Origin: Caldifarciminota bacterium
Lineage (GTDB): Bacteria > Hydrothermota > Tepidihabitantia > SM23-42
Assembly (NCBI GenBank): GCA_020353055.1
Contig: CP070686.1
Coordinates: 496,895-557,130 of the forward strand
Length of the DNA stretch: 60,236 bases
Reading direction: 5' to 3'
The translations under genes and the position numbers were made by a program. Position 1 is the first letter of the stretch. Each line of letters starts with the position of its first letter. The notes under the pieces are model-generated. The model did not search any database. It saw nothing but the letters and a program-made list of their open reading frames with translations, and was not told the DNA's origin. Below are positions 25,035 to 34,052 of this stretch, in pieces.

Positions 25035-28000
25035 TCAAGAAGCCCCCAACCGGTGGGTTCTTGCCTGCGTTACAAAAGTTTCCAGTCGCATAGTATCGAC
25101 CGCATGGTCAAGACCATCAACGGATAGGTTAAAAAGCGGAAAATTCTTGTGATCCTCCCTGATCTTCTTATAGATCGAGGTTACCGTATTCCCCGGCATG
25201 CAGGTGAACGGCATCACATTCACGACGCCGTCAAATCCTTCCTTGATAAAATCAATCGTTTTGCCGATCGTCATTACCGCCTCGCCCTCCAGAGTTGAGT
25301 GCATGTAAGAACTGGCGTGGTCGAATAGGCTGTCTATTGAAGCCTCTGGCCGAAGACCGATGATTCCGAAGATCTTTTTCTGGCGATATTTCATGTAGCG
25401 ATCGAATATCTTTGTGAATATTACCCTGCGGTATTGCCGGAACCACCGGCAGTTGCGAACACGTGTGAAATTGAGATAAAGAAACCACTCACCGATGGAT
25501 GGTAAAGCGACCTCACAGCCCAGGTCCTCAAGTCTTCTGATCACGAAATTGTTGCTGAATTCCTGTGAGCGCACGTATATTTCACCAACAACACCTATCT
25601 TTGGTTTTTGAACGTGATCTATCTGGATCTTGTCGAAGTCCTTTCTTGCGTCTTTTAATAAAGATATGATACCTTTTCCTTTCTCGATCAGCATACACAA
25701 ATCATCGAGGCATCGGTTGTATATCTCTTCTGTTTGTCCCGGGGTCATTTCGTACGGTCTTGTCATTCTTACTTTTGCCTCAAGTGCATCGACAGCACAG
25801 ATTCCGTCCCACACCGAAGTGAGAAAACTAATTCCCATTGTTCCGAGGTCATCAAACAGGCTGGGTCCTTGATTGGGCGCATAGATTGGTATTTCTCTAT
25901 AACCCAAATCATCAAGTATGATGCGGTGGAGTCTGTAGTATTGTCCGAAACGACAGGGACCGGAACCCTGAGCCATGAAGAATCCACTCCGCTGTGGGTC
26001 GAAGCCAGGAGAATCGATCTTTTTCACCATATCACCAGCCGTTATAATGGCTGGTATGCATTCCCGTCCCGAGGTGTACTGCCGGCCGAGGTTGATCGAT
26101 TCTTCGTCGGGCTTCGGCAGCACCTCAGCATTTATGCCGCTGCGCATCATCGCGCTGGCAAGAACACGGGCACTGTCGCACATATACGGAACGTATATTG
26201 TTCTTCCTTCCTTAACTTCGCTGTGTTGGTTGATTTTTCTTGACGCGCTGGCTCTACTCGCTCCCCTGATGCTGTCCAGGAATGCCTCACATCGAGTTAT
26301 GAATCCGGCATCACCGGAGTGCTCGTCGATCTCCAGGAGCAGGAATGGTTTTGCCCCGAGTTTTTCTCGGAAGAAGCGGGTAAGGAAAGAATCTGGACCG
26401 CAAGCGAAATTTGACAGATACACCGGGAAAAGACGTCGATCTTTGCTTAGCATTTCGGCGGCAGACATGATACGCTGACCATAATGCCAGTACATGTTGC
26501 TGAAATCATCCTGGATTGACTTATAATCCAATTCTAGAAAATCGAGCGGTATGGCCAATATCCCAAGATCGCGGAGTTTTTTGGGTAAATTCAGATTCAT
26601 CCCCATGTCAAAACCATTGTAAGGCCGTGAGCATACTACGAACGCGGTGTCATCTATGTGGTCTAATACATTTTTCCCCAAGTCTCTGATTTCATTCTGA
26701 ACATTCTGCCAATGCGTTAATGCCTTTTCAATCGCTCTCCTTACTTCTTTTTTGGATTTTCCCACGTCCTTGCCGAATTGAATGAGGGATTCCTCTATTC
26801 CTGCTCTTCCCCGGTCGAAATGAAGGTACGGTGAGTAAACTTTCGCTTGTTCGCCAAATACTGCACGCGTGAGGTAAGGAAGTGATTGGACATAAGGGCA
26901 AACGTAGCTGCGCGGAAAAACATCATCCTGCGGTTTCATGGTGATAACGCTGGGTATGAACATGCGTTTGATATTCCTGCCGAGCAAACTCTGTATCTGC
27001 CCCAGTGCAACCTTGACCGGCAGGCAGGTGTCGGCAAGCGCCAGTTCAGCCCCGCGCTCAATTGTACCACGTGTCGTCTGCTCGGACAGAATAGGGCTAA
27101 AACCCAGTTGTTTGAGGAATTCGTAGAAGAAGGGAAACAATTCATACATGATCAGACATCTAGGTATACCGATTTGTGGCCCAGTGGTTTCTTGGGTCTT
27201 GAAGAATATATCGTTACGGAGTTTGAATAGATCCGGGATAACTCTATTGTCCTTCTTCTCGTTTTCTTCGTATTTACCGCAACGGCCGCCATAATGGATT
27301 GCCTTTTCTCCGACGATCGTTATTTTATTTACTTCACATTCATTGCTGCAATCCTTGCACGTGAAAGACATCGAAGTATGGGCTTTAGTTGCGAGATCCA
27401 GCCCCTTGAATCTGGTTCTGTTAATTCCCTTATCGCGGACAATCAGGGCTATGCCAATAGCGCCGGTTACGTCGTAATTCGGAGGGACCACGATTTCTTT
27501 ATGTAGTACTTCTTCAAACGCCGAAACTACTGATTTATTCGCTGCCACGCCGCCCTGGAAGAATATTTTCTTGCCGATCTCTTTACCGCTGACAACACGA
27601 TTCAGGTAATTATACGCTATAGAATAACCTAAACCTGCAAGCAGGTTCTCACGCTCGTTGGTATCTTTTTGATGATGTATTACCTCGGAATTGATGAATA
27701 CCGTGCACCTTTCACCTAGATTGATCGGGGATTTTGCCTGCAGTGCCTGGTCGCCGAATTCGTTGAGCCCGACGCCGAGGATCTCCGCCTGTTCTTCGAG
27801 AAAAGAACCTGTTCCTGCTGCGCAAACCTTGTTCATCTCGAAGTCGACTATTGTCTTGTTCCGCAGGCTTATGAATTTTGAATCTTGTCCACCGATCTCG
27901 AATATCGTATCGACCTGGGGATCAATCTCAAGGGCTGCTCTTGCCTGGGCAGTTATTTCGTTTTTGATCACGTCGGCACCTATGAATTCACCAATGAGAT

Positions 28001-29096
28001 ATCTGCCAGAACCCGTAGTACCAGCGCCAACGATTTCAACCTTGCTACCCATTTCGGATTTCAATTCGGCCAGGCCCTGCAGCACCACCTCGATCGGTCG
28101 CCCCCTGGTCCATAGATATTTACGGCCCAGGATGTCCCCTTCTTTGTCGAGCAGTACCAGATTTGTCGATATCGAACCAACATCTATTCCTAGATAGGCA
28201 CTTGTTTTTTGAGTCGGAATACTCGACGATATCATGGGAGGTCTGCGCATTTTGCCATCGAGAGGAGGCAAACGCTTCACTAGTTTTGGCAGAGCGAGCC
28301 ATTCGGCCAATTTTTCATGACCCCGGAATTCCGATTGTATATCCATTTTTCTTGCAGCGAGCACGGCGCCGATTGCACCGATAGAATTGTGATGTTCGGG
28401 GATCAAAAGTTGTCCTGGTGATATTTGTAGTATTTCACGGAATGCTTTGATCATTCCTTTGTTTGCGGCTACGCCGCCGACAAACGCAACTGGTGTGTCG
28501 ATTTCTTTTCCTTTGGCAATGACGCTCTTGAAATTACGGGCGAGAGCAAGGCATAGACCGGCAATCAGATCGTCGGGATCGGTTCCGATTTGCTGTAGAT
28601 GTATCATGTCGCTCTTGGCAAAGACCGAACACCGCCCGGCAATGCGGGCCGGTTTCTTCGCTTGCAGTGCAACATCACCTAACTCCTCGATATCATAGCA
28701 CAGCCTTCGGGCCTGCTGGTCGAGGAATATCCCGGTTCCGGCGGCGCATATTGTATTTGAGGCGAAATCCCTTATGCCTCCGTTGATGTTGATGAGTTTA
28801 GAATCTTCGCCGCCGATTTCGATTATCGATCTCACTTCGGGATGGAAATGCATGACCGCGGCTGCGGTGGCTTCGACCTCGTTGATACGCACTGCACCAA
28901 GAAGATCGGTGAGTGGTTCGACCAGACTGCCGGTCAAGACAAGACGGTCGATTTTCTTTACGGGTGTCAACAGTTTGAGCAGCAGATTATACGGCCGCCC
29001 TTGATGTTTGATATATCGGGTCTGAACAAGCTCGCCATCAACGAAATTGGCGAGTTTGATACTTACCGAACCGATATCAATGCCGTACTCGTACAT
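25035..29096 (-). CDS. Giant 2-hydroxyacyl-CoA dehydratase activase-like protein (BadF/BcrA + DUF2229 + HgdB-like)
   Basis: A 1353-residue protein. Two ASKHA-fold BcrAD/BadFG ATPase domains occur in tandem (about residues 1-260 and 300-560), each with GGxDSK and the CAAGTGxFLxxQA motif that in HgdC provides the [4Fe-4S] cysteine. A Cys-rich segment (FTCKDCSNEC, GGRC) follows near 580-620, then a DUF2229-like region (IGIPRCLIMYELFPFF, about 650-880) and a C-terminal HgdB-like part with YVPYMCDSA and GSGPCRFGQY. Related proteins are thought to drive low-potential electron transfer to radical dehydratases or related enzymes. No dehydratase subunits are nearby, so the partner is unknown. No Shine-Dalgarno site precedes the ATG. 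Confidence 0.85.
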   Translation of the reverse strand: MYEYGIDIGSVSIKLANFVDGELVQTRYIKHQGRPYNLLLKLLTPVKKIDRLVLTGSLVEPLTDLLGAVRINEVEATAAAVMHFHPEVRSIIEIGGEDSKLININGGIRDFASNTICAAGTGIFLDQQARRLCYDIEELGDVALQAKKPARIAGRCSVFAKSDMIHLQQIGTDPDDLIAGLCLALARNFKSVIAKGKEIDTPVAFVGGVAANKGMIKAFREILQISPGQLLIPEHHNSIGAIGAVLAARKMDIQSEFRGHEKLAEWLALPKLVKRLPPLDGKMRRPPMISSSIPTQKTSAYLGIDVGSISTNLVLLDKEGDILGRKYLWTRGRPIEVVLQGLAELKSEMGSKVEIVGAGTTGSGRYLIGEFIGADVIKNEITAQARAALEIDPQVDTIFEIGGQDSKFISLRNKTIVDFEMNKVCAAGTGSFLEEQAEILGVGLNEFGDQALQAKSPINLGERCTVFINSEVIHHQKDTNERENLLAGLGYSIAYNYLNRVVSGKEIGKKIFFQGGVAANKSVVSAFEEVLHKEIVVPPNYDVTGAIGIALIVRDKGINRTRFKGLDLATKAHTSMSFTCKDCSNECEVNKITIVGEKAIHYGGRCGKYEENEKKDNRVIPDLFKLRNDIFFKTQETTGPQIGIPRCLIMYELFPFFYEFLKQLGFSPILSEQTTRGTIERGAELALADTCLPVKVALGQIQSLLGRNIKRMFIPSVITMKPQDDVFPRSYVCPYVQSLPYLTRAVFGEQAKVYSPYLHFDRGRAGIEESLIQFGKDVGKSKKEVRRAIEKALTHWQNVQNEIRDLGKNVLDHIDDTAFVVCSRPYNGFDMGMNLNLPKKLRDLGILAIPLDFLELDYKSIQDDFSNMYWHYGQRIMSAAEMLSKDRRLFPVYLSNFACGPDSFLTRFFREKLGAKPFLLLEIDEHSGDAGFITRCEAFLDSIRGASRASASRKINQHSEVKEGRTIYVPYMCDSARVLASAMMRSGINAEVLPKPDEESINLGRQYTSGRECIPAIITAGDMVKKIDSPGFDPQRSGFFMAQGSGPCRFGQYYRLHRIILDDLGYREIPIYAPNQGPSLFDDLGTMGISFLTSVWDGICAVDALEAKVRMTRPYEMTPGQTEEIYNRCLDDLCMLIEKGKGIISLLKDARKDFDKIQIDHVQKPKIGVVGEIYVRSQEFSNNFVIRRLEDLGCEVALPSIGEWFLYLNFTRVRNCRWFRQYRRVIFTKIFDRYMKYRQKKIFGIIGLRPEASIDSLFDHASSYMHSTLEGEAVMTIGKTIDFIKEGFDGVVNVMPFTCMPGNTVTSIYKKIREDHKNFPLFNLSVDGLDHAVDTMRLETFVTQARTHRLGAS

Positions 29097-29104
29097 CGAG
29101 CAAA

Positions 29105-29725
29105 TTATGGTACGTAATAAAAGCCAAGAGTAAGGTGGTAATCAACATTCTCTTCGGTGCGGTTCTCAGTTGCCTGATTATCGGCCTGAGCGTTGATGTT
29201 TGCGGTGAATTCAGGCATGATTCTGAATTTAATGAGTTTTATCTCGGCACCAAGACCGAGTATCAAAAAAGCATTTGTGCTCGCACCTTCGATCGGGGTC
29301 TCAACCGCAGAACCGTTGATGTCCCATCTGTCCTTACCGTCGAACTGAACATTGATGCCAATGCCGGCTCCGATATACGGAGAGATCAGTGGCAGCATGC
29401 CCGCTTTCAGCGAGACAAAGAGAGGAAAATAGAGATTATTAAATGACTTCGTGTGTTCACCGAAAACATCTTCGTCTCGGCTGTATCTCGTCGTCCTGAA
29501 TTGGGCGCCCATATCAAGCGATATCAAATTCAATAAGTCAGTACCCATGCCTAAGCCGAAATGCACGCCCGTGCCTTTGAATTCGTTAAGACCGTCATCA
29601 AGGTTATATATTCCCGGATTGATGCCGAATTTCACGCCCACCCGGGTGCTAACTGGAGCCGACAAGCACTGGGCGTAAGAGAAGATCATCATTGAAAGCA
29701 CTAATAACACGATTTTTTTCATCAT
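29105..29725 (-). CDS. Outer-membrane beta-barrel protein
   Basis: A 206-residue exported protein. A signal peptide (about residues 1-22, MMKKIVLLVLSMMIFSYAQC) is followed by alternating hydrophobic/polar strands with glycines and aromatic turns (VGVKFGINPGIYN, GVHFGLGMGTDLL, PYIGAGIGINVQF, YHLTLGFYYVP), typical of an eight-stranded OmpA/PorT-like barrel. Starts at an ATG after AGGAGG. It has a consensus promoter with a short leader. It ends 8 nt before the activase gene on the same strand, so the two may share a transcript. Confidence 0.75.
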   Translation of the reverse strand: MMKKIVLLVLSMMIFSYAQCLSAPVSTRVGVKFGINPGIYNLDDGLNEFKGTGVHFGLGMGTDLLNLISLDMGAQFRTTRYSRDEDVFGEHTKSFNNLYFPLFVSLKAGMLPLISPYIGAGIGINVQFDGKDRWDINGSAVETPIEGASTNAFLILGLGAEIKLIKFRIMPEFTANINAQADNQATENRTEENVDYHLTLGFYYVP

Positions 29726-29740
29726 ACCTCCTGCGTTTGT

Positions 29741-29769
29741 ATTATATCTGGAAAGATGTTCAAAGTCAA
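29741..29769 (-). promoter_or_regulatory. Promoter of the beta-barrel gene
   Basis: On the minus strand: TTGACT (29769-29764), 17-bp spacer, TATAAT (29746-29741). Here the -10 box is 15 nt before the start and a full AGGAGG lies between, so this is a leadered gene, in contrast to the leaderless ones. Confidence 0.75.
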
Positions 29770-29823
29770 TCGCAACAGCCCTGAAGGTAATGTCGGGTTC
29801 AGGGCTTGAACCTATATGCCGAG

Positions 29824-30672
29824 TTAATGGGCCATGAGACGCAGATCAGATACCTTCTGGAACCAGGTTTCTACCCCGATTGTACCGGTGTTCGTGTCTG
29901 CGTCAAAGAATTTTACAAGTGCGTAATGCTGTTCTGCACCGAGGTATACGCCTATATATATGGTGTCGTTTTCTATGCCGCTCATGCATCTGAAAAATGT
30001 TGTCGGTGCGAAATTGGGGAGGATCGACTGGGGATCGAGCAGCGGATCTGAAAACCAGTTCTGGCGCCAGTCAGCCTGAGGAACAGAAGTACCGCCCGGG
30101 TCACTACCTGCCGTATCCGGACTTGCAATGTACCATGGAGCCGGCCATGGTCCGGCAGTGGAATCATTTTCGAAATTGGTGATATAAAAATCGACAAGCG
30201 GCGCATTTGAGACCTCAATCAGATCATAGGCACTGCCGCTGAAATCACCGCTGATAGACCACCCGTAGCCAGATTCGCCGCCGGCGTTCAATTCAGAGAC
30301 GATAATAACTTCCGAATGAACGGGCACGGTCGTCAAGGTGTCTGAGCTGTATTCCGTACTGCCAAATACTGCGGCTACATAATAATCGCCGGTCGCTCCA
30401 GCTGGATCATGTGTATATTCCATGGAGTCACCGCTGACTGTGGCGCCTTCGACGAAATCAACGGCGCTGAGTTCACGGAAATAGACGACGTAATTGCCTG
30501 GCGGGCCGCTTAACGGCACCTCCCAGGAAAGCATGACTTCCTGGCCGTAGTTTGCGCCGCTGAGTGAGAAATTCAGAGGTGCGCTACCGTCGCCTTCACT
30601 CTCGCACCCAGCCAAAACCGCGATCAGGATCAAAACTGTACTGATTGCTATCGATCGCGAGAATTTTTTCAC
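29824..30672 (-). CDS. Lipoprotein with FnIII-like domain (copy 2)
   Basis: The start is taken as the GTG at 30672 (282 residues) because AAGGAGGT lies just before it. A signal peptide ends in LAGC (lipobox Cys23). Residues about 30-125 resemble a fibronectin type III or similar beta-sandwich (VMLSWEVPLSGPPGNYVVYF), followed by a unique region with DWRQNWFSDPLLDPQS and a conserved end (ETWFQKVSDLRLMAH). It is a close paralogue of the next gene upstream and has the same length. Surface exposure in the outer membrane is likely; function unknown. Confidence 0.75.
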   Translation of the reverse strand: MKKFSRSIAISTVLILIAVLAGCESEGDGSAPLNFSLSGANYGQEVMLSWEVPLSGPPGNYVVYFRELSAVDFVEGATVSGDSMEYTHDPAGATGDYYVAAVFGSTEYSSDTLTTVPVHSEVIIVSELNAGGESGYGWSISGDFSGSAYDLIEVSNAPLVDFYITNFENDSTAGPWPAPWYIASPDTAGSDPGGTSVPQADWRQNWFSDPLLDPQSILPNFAPTTFFRCMSGIENDTIYIGVYLGAEQHYALVKFFDADTNTGTIGVETWFQKVSDLRLMAH

Positions 30673-30700
30673 AATACCTCCTTGATTTCTTATCAGCACG

Positions 30701-30729
30701 ATTATACACGCAAATGACTAACAAGTCAA
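30701..30729 (-). promoter_or_regulatory. Promoter of lipoprotein copy 2
   Basis: On the minus strand: TTGACT (30729-30724), 17-bp spacer, TATAAT (30706-30701). The leader to the GTG at 30672 is about 20 nt and contains AAGGAGGT. Confidence 0.75.
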
Positions 30730-30753
30730 CGGCGCGCGGGTGTGGTTGAACTG

Positions 30754-30783
30754 CCCAAGGACAGAACTCTTGTCGTCCTTGGG
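30754..30783. repeat. 9-bp inverted repeat in the spacer between lipoprotein genes
   Basis: CCCAAGGAC (30754-30762) and GTCCTTGGG (30775-30783) with a 12-nt loop. The surrounding spacer (30730-30907) holds no convincing ORF or RNA gene. Function unknown. Confidence 0.45.
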
Positions 30784-30907
30784 AGTCTTGCGCTATGGCC
30801 CCCGTGATCTTAGAAGGGATTTGACCATCGCTTTGGCGGGAAGAAGTTGATATTGCCTGGTTGGCGCCGTAATGACAGGTATGTGAATCTGTACCGGGAA
30901 AAACGAA

Positions 30908-30932
30908 AAAGGGCGGGCAAAGCCCGCCCTTT
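30908..30932 (-). terminator. Intrinsic terminator after lipoprotein copy 1
   Basis: AAAGGGCGGGC (30908-30918), a 3-nt AAA loop and the exact complement (30922-30932). In the minus direction it sits 16 nt after the stop of the 282-residue lipoprotein and is followed by TTTTT CG TTTTT, a good U-rich tail. Confidence 0.8.
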
Positions 30933-30948
30933 TAAATATCCCATCCGT

Positions 30949-31797
30949 TTAGTGAGCAATTAGACGCAGTCCCTGGACGGTCTGGAACCAGGCTTCTACA
31001 TTGATGGTACCAGCAGCCGGGTTGACGCCAGTGAATCTTACGAGACCGTAGTGGTCTTCATCACCCAGATATACACCGATAAACGTCGGGTCTGTTTGAA
31101 TGTTTTCGGTGTAGTTGAAATATGTGGTTGCGCCATAATTGGGCAGAGCGGCCTGCGGATCAGTGATCGGATCCGAGAACCAGTTCTGGCGCCAGTTGGC
31201 TGTAGGCACAAAACTTCCACCTGGGTCATTAGGTGCTAGATCTGGGCTGGCAATGCTCCATGGAGCTGGCCAGGGTCCACCACTAGGATCATCTGTGAAA
31301 TTGGTGATATAGAAGTCAACTAAGGCAGCATTTGCATCATCGGCCATAGAATAGGTAGTGCCAGTGAAATCACTGGTTATCCCCCAGCCGTAGCCAGAAT
31401 TACCGGCAGCCTCTAATTCATAAATGCTCATAGAAGCGGTGTGGACCGGTATGGTCGTTTCGATGCTCGATTCGTATTCGGTGCCGCCGAAGTCCGCTGC
31501 TACGTAGTAATCACCGGTTTCGTCCATTGGATCGTGCGTGAACGTAAGCACATCGCCGTCGAGCTCTGCGCCGATCGCCCAATCCGTTGTACCGATTTCC
31601 CTGAAATAGACGATGTAGCCGTCGGGTTGACCATCCACTGGCTCTTCCCAATCTAGTATGACTTCCAGACCATCGGTCGATGCAGTCAGCATGAAGTTCT
31701 GCGGAGCACCACCGGTATCTTCACCTTCGCATCCTACGAGGACAACCATGGTCAACGACAGGGCGCCTAATGCGAGTATTCTAGAAAGTTTTCTCAT
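30949..31797 (-). CDS. Lipoprotein with FnIII-like domain (copy 1)
   Basis: A 282-residue lipoprotein. The signal peptide ends in VLVGC (Cys23). It parallels its neighbour throughout: an FnIII-like sandwich (VILDWEEPVDGQPDGYIVYF), the NWRQNWFSDPITDPQA block and the end WFQTVQGLRLIAH. A strong AAGGAGGA precedes the ATG. It is followed by its own intrinsic terminator, so the duplicates are separate transcription units. It directly follows the small lipoprotein gene (9 nt). No function is assigned. Confidence 0.75.
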   Translation of the reverse strand: MRKLSRILALGALSLTMVVLVGCEGEDTGGAPQNFMLTASTDGLEVILDWEEPVDGQPDGYIVYFREIGTTDWAIGAELDGDVLTFTHDPMDETGDYYVAADFGGTEYESSIETTIPVHTASMSIYELEAAGNSGYGWGITSDFTGTTYSMADDANAALVDFYITNFTDDPSGGPWPAPWSIASPDLAPNDPGGSFVPTANWRQNWFSDPITDPQAALPNYGATTYFNYTENIQTDPTFIGVYLGDEDHYGLVRFTGVNPAAGTINVEAWFQTVQGLRLIAH

Positions 31798-31806
31798 TCT
31801 TCCTCC

Positions 31807-32079
31807 TTATTTACCACCGACTCTTGTTGGCTTGCTCGGTTTCGGTGCCGTGGGAGCAGGTGTTCCGCCTTTATGGAATTTCTCGATATGCATGTTGTAA
31901 TTCATAGTCAGCGAATCTATCGCCGTGTATAGTTGAGCAACATCCGTTTGTAGGGCTTCTACCTGCATCTTGAGCGCATCGAATTCCTCTTTTGTCGGAC
32001 CTGCCATGCCTTCTGGCGGCTGGCATCCGATCACTGTCAGACAAGCAACTATGATCAGTAGTGTCGCTATCCTAATCAT
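31807..32079 (-). CDS. Small coiled-coil lipoprotein
   Basis: A 90-residue lipoprotein started at the ATG at 32079, which follows AAGGAGGAATA. The signal peptide ends in LTVIGC (lipobox). The mature part has one heptad-like helix (EEFDALKMQVEALQTDVAQLYTAI, in two parts) followed by a Pro/Lys-rich tail. The layout recalls Lpp-like or trimerising outer-membrane lipoproteins, with the basic tail able to contact the cell wall. It is 9 nt upstream of the FnIII-like lipoprotein, probably co-transcribed. Confidence 0.7.
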   Translation of the reverse strand: MIRIATLLIIVACLTVIGCQPPEGMAGPTKEEFDALKMQVEALQTDVAQLYTAIDSLTMNYNMHIEKFHKGGTPAPTAPKPSKPTRVGGK

Positions 32080-32141
32080 TATTCCTCCTTTTTCTAACAC
32101 TACTAAGGGTAAGATTTACTACCCCTACTGTATGTTCTAAT

Positions 32142-32163
32142 GTTACACCAGGATCGGTGTAAC
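32142..32163. promoter_or_regulatory. 8-bp dyad GTTACACC/GGTGTAAC
   Basis: GTTACACC (32142-32149), six bases, GGTGTAAC (32156-32163). It lies about 60-85 bp upstream of the small lipoprotein gene, between it and tRNA-Ile. It could be an operator or an RNA hairpin; nothing more can be said. Confidence 0.35.
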
Positions 32164-32213
32164 TCCTTTGTACCGGATATAGAATAAATTCAGCCTTTCT
32201 AACGTTCCGGTCA

Positions 32214-32287
<74 letters not shown>

Positions 32288-32419
32288 ATTCGCGCATTGA
32301 ATTCAGCACAAACAACTAAAACCCGACCCAATGGCAATTTGACCCATTATATACACTACTCAGTTTTTGTCAAGACCGCAGCTCCGCTGAGTAGATTGCA
32401 ATGATAAAAGACGGGATTC

Positions 32420-32479
32420 CCCGACAAAGAGGTCGGGATGCTCATTTTTCACAGCAAATCATGGATTTGATGAAAAATG
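32420..32479. repeat. Two adjacent hairpins in a gene-free spacer
   Basis: First dyad: CCCGAC (32420-32425) with GTCGGG (32432-32437). Second, longer dyad: CATTTTTCA (32443-32451) plus CAAATC (32455-32460), loop ATG, then GATTTG (32464-32469) plus TGAAAAATG (32471-32479). The spacer between tRNA-Ile and the next gene shows no ORF. The pair might be a small RNA, a REP-like element or a terminator region. Confidence 0.45.
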
Positions 32480-32545
32480 GCAACAGCGATGGCTTGTCGC
32501 CCTGGCTACGGTTGTAAAGGATAGGTTCTTAATTGCCACTGATTT

Positions 32546-33307
32546 TCAATCGATTACAAGGTTGAGGCTGTCAAAATGAGCCTGCAAAAAAGCCTCCAGC
32601 CATGCCTTCCGTTGTTTTTCATTATGTTCGGAGGCTGATTTTTGGGCATTGTTCAGGGATCCCAGATAAAAACGGTTGAATAGGAAAAAGAATATCAGGC
32701 TGGCATCGGCATATTTATGCTGCCTGATTGCATTATAGAAAAGATATCCAGAACCCAGGTTGACCAGGAAATCCATGAATCCACGGCGTACATTGCCGGC
32801 GTATATTTGTCCTGATCCGGGTATGAACAGCGATAACAGAAGGGCAGTTTTCTCGGATTTCATGGGGTGTTTCAAGAAATGATCGATTTCTGCCGCCATT
32901 TCATTGTCGCCATGCCGGAGAAAAGTATTACGTGCGTTGATGAATTGATCATCGAGGAGATAGGCTATTCCGAGCAGTCCCTGCCCTTGACTGTCTTCCA
33001 GTAGATTGATCGCCAGATATTGTCGGCCGGCTTCCAGATACTTGGTGGCAATTTCATTTATCACCTTGCCTGGCAGATCAGGAAAGTCATTTACAATTTT
33101 ATTCAATTCTTCAATACCGCTTGTTTGGTCGGTCGCAAATACTGACATTGCGTGATTTAATCTTGGGTTCAGTTTCTGCTCGAGGTCGGGATAGAAGAAG
33201 AAACATCTTAAATACTCGATACGCGCCGCATCATAATAACCGTGCGTATATAGTGAATCGGCCAGGCCGAGTTGAGCGCAGAGGGCGAGCATTATGATCA
33301 TGGTCAT
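32546..33307 (-). CDS. Exported TPR-like/DUF5683-like membrane protein (paralogue B)
   Basis: A 253-residue protein with a short hydrophobic start (MTMIIMLALCAQLGLA) that serves as signal or anchor. The N-terminal half looks like helical TPR-type repeats. The C-terminal half has the motif LFIPGSGQIYAGNVRRGFMD and a following hydrophobic segment, as seen in DUF5683-type membrane proteins. It is a diverged paralogue of the gene 9 nt upstream and forms an operon with it and yidD. Function unknown; context suggests envelope or secretion work. Confidence 0.6.
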   Translation of the reverse strand: MTMIIMLALCAQLGLADSLYTHGYYDAARIEYLRCFFFYPDLEQKLNPRLNHAMSVFATDQTSGIEELNKIVNDFPDLPGKVINEIATKYLEAGRQYLAINLLEDSQGQGLLGIAYLLDDQFINARNTFLRHGDNEMAAEIDHFLKHPMKSEKTALLLSLFIPGSGQIYAGNVRRGFMDFLVNLGSGYLFYNAIRQHKYADASLIFFFLFNRFYLGSLNNAQKSASEHNEKQRKAWLEAFLQAHFDSLNLVID

Positions 33308-33316
33308 GAGCGAGCA

Positions 33317-34036
33317 CTACTCGCCGTGGAGGATTCGTTGAAGGTATTTTTCGTTTTCATGGTAGTTATAATTACGTACCGCATTTATACCACCATATAT
33401 ATTGCCGCCATAAAACAGTATTGCCGCACCGAGGGTAAAACCGAACTTTATGTCTTCATCGCGATCATAGTAATAATAAGAAAGTAATGCTGCGGTGCCG
33501 ACAACCAGGAACGAATATAGTCCATCACCAACGCGGCCGGCATAAAAATGGCCGCCGCCAGGCACTATCGACAATAACGCTCCCAATGCGGGTTGTTTGT
33601 AGGAAGGTGTTTTTGCCGGGAGTGTGATATACGTTGCGGCCTCTTCGAATTTGAATTCATATGCATATCCCAGTCCGATCAGCCGGCATGCATCACTATC
33701 ATATGGTATGTCAACAGACTCGAGATATTTACGTGAGGAATCCATTGCGCCTGCAGTAAAATATATCAAACCCACGGCAAAATTACGTTTATTGACATCA
33801 ACGAAGCTCTCCGCTTCAGCTACTGCTTCGTTGTATCTTCCCAGACGCGTCAGGCAGTCAACGATCCTTTCGCGGATTTGCTGTTCGCCTGAGTCGGCAA
33901 GAAATATATATCGGCGATATTCACCCAGCGCCGCGGCGTAATCCTCCCGAGCGTAGAGATGATCGGCAAACTTCTGTATATTCTGAGGTTCAAATAACTC
34001 AGCCTGAATCAATATTAAAAACATCAAGATATTCAT
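33317..34036 (-). CDS. Exported TPR-like/DUF5683-like membrane protein (paralogue A)
   Basis: A 239-residue protein built like its downstream neighbour: a very short hydrophobic N terminus (MNILMFLILIQA), TPR-like helices (residues about 20-130), then LSIVPGGGHFYAGRVGDGLYS and a hydrophobic stretch. The shared P-G-x-G-x-x-Y-A-G core and the matching length show that the two arose by duplication. The gene starts 16 nt after yidD on the same strand. Confidence 0.6.
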   Translation of the reverse strand: MNILMFLILIQAELFEPQNIQKFADHLYAREDYAAALGEYRRYIFLADSGEQQIRERIVDCLTRLGRYNEAVAEAESFVDVNKRNFAVGLIYFTAGAMDSSRKYLESVDIPYDSDACRLIGLGYAYEFKFEEAATYITLPAKTPSYKQPALGALLSIVPGGGHFYAGRVGDGLYSFLVVGTAALLSYYYYDRDEDIKFGFTLGAAILFYGGNIYGGINAVRNYNYHENEKYLQRILHGE

Positions 34037-34052
34037 TATTTCAATTCTTTAT

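Noticed and set aside
25734-26243. Long frames opposite the activase gene
   Set aside because: Several 70-170 residue frames lie antisense to the giant activase. They show no recognisable protein, no start signals, and follow the codon bias of the real gene.
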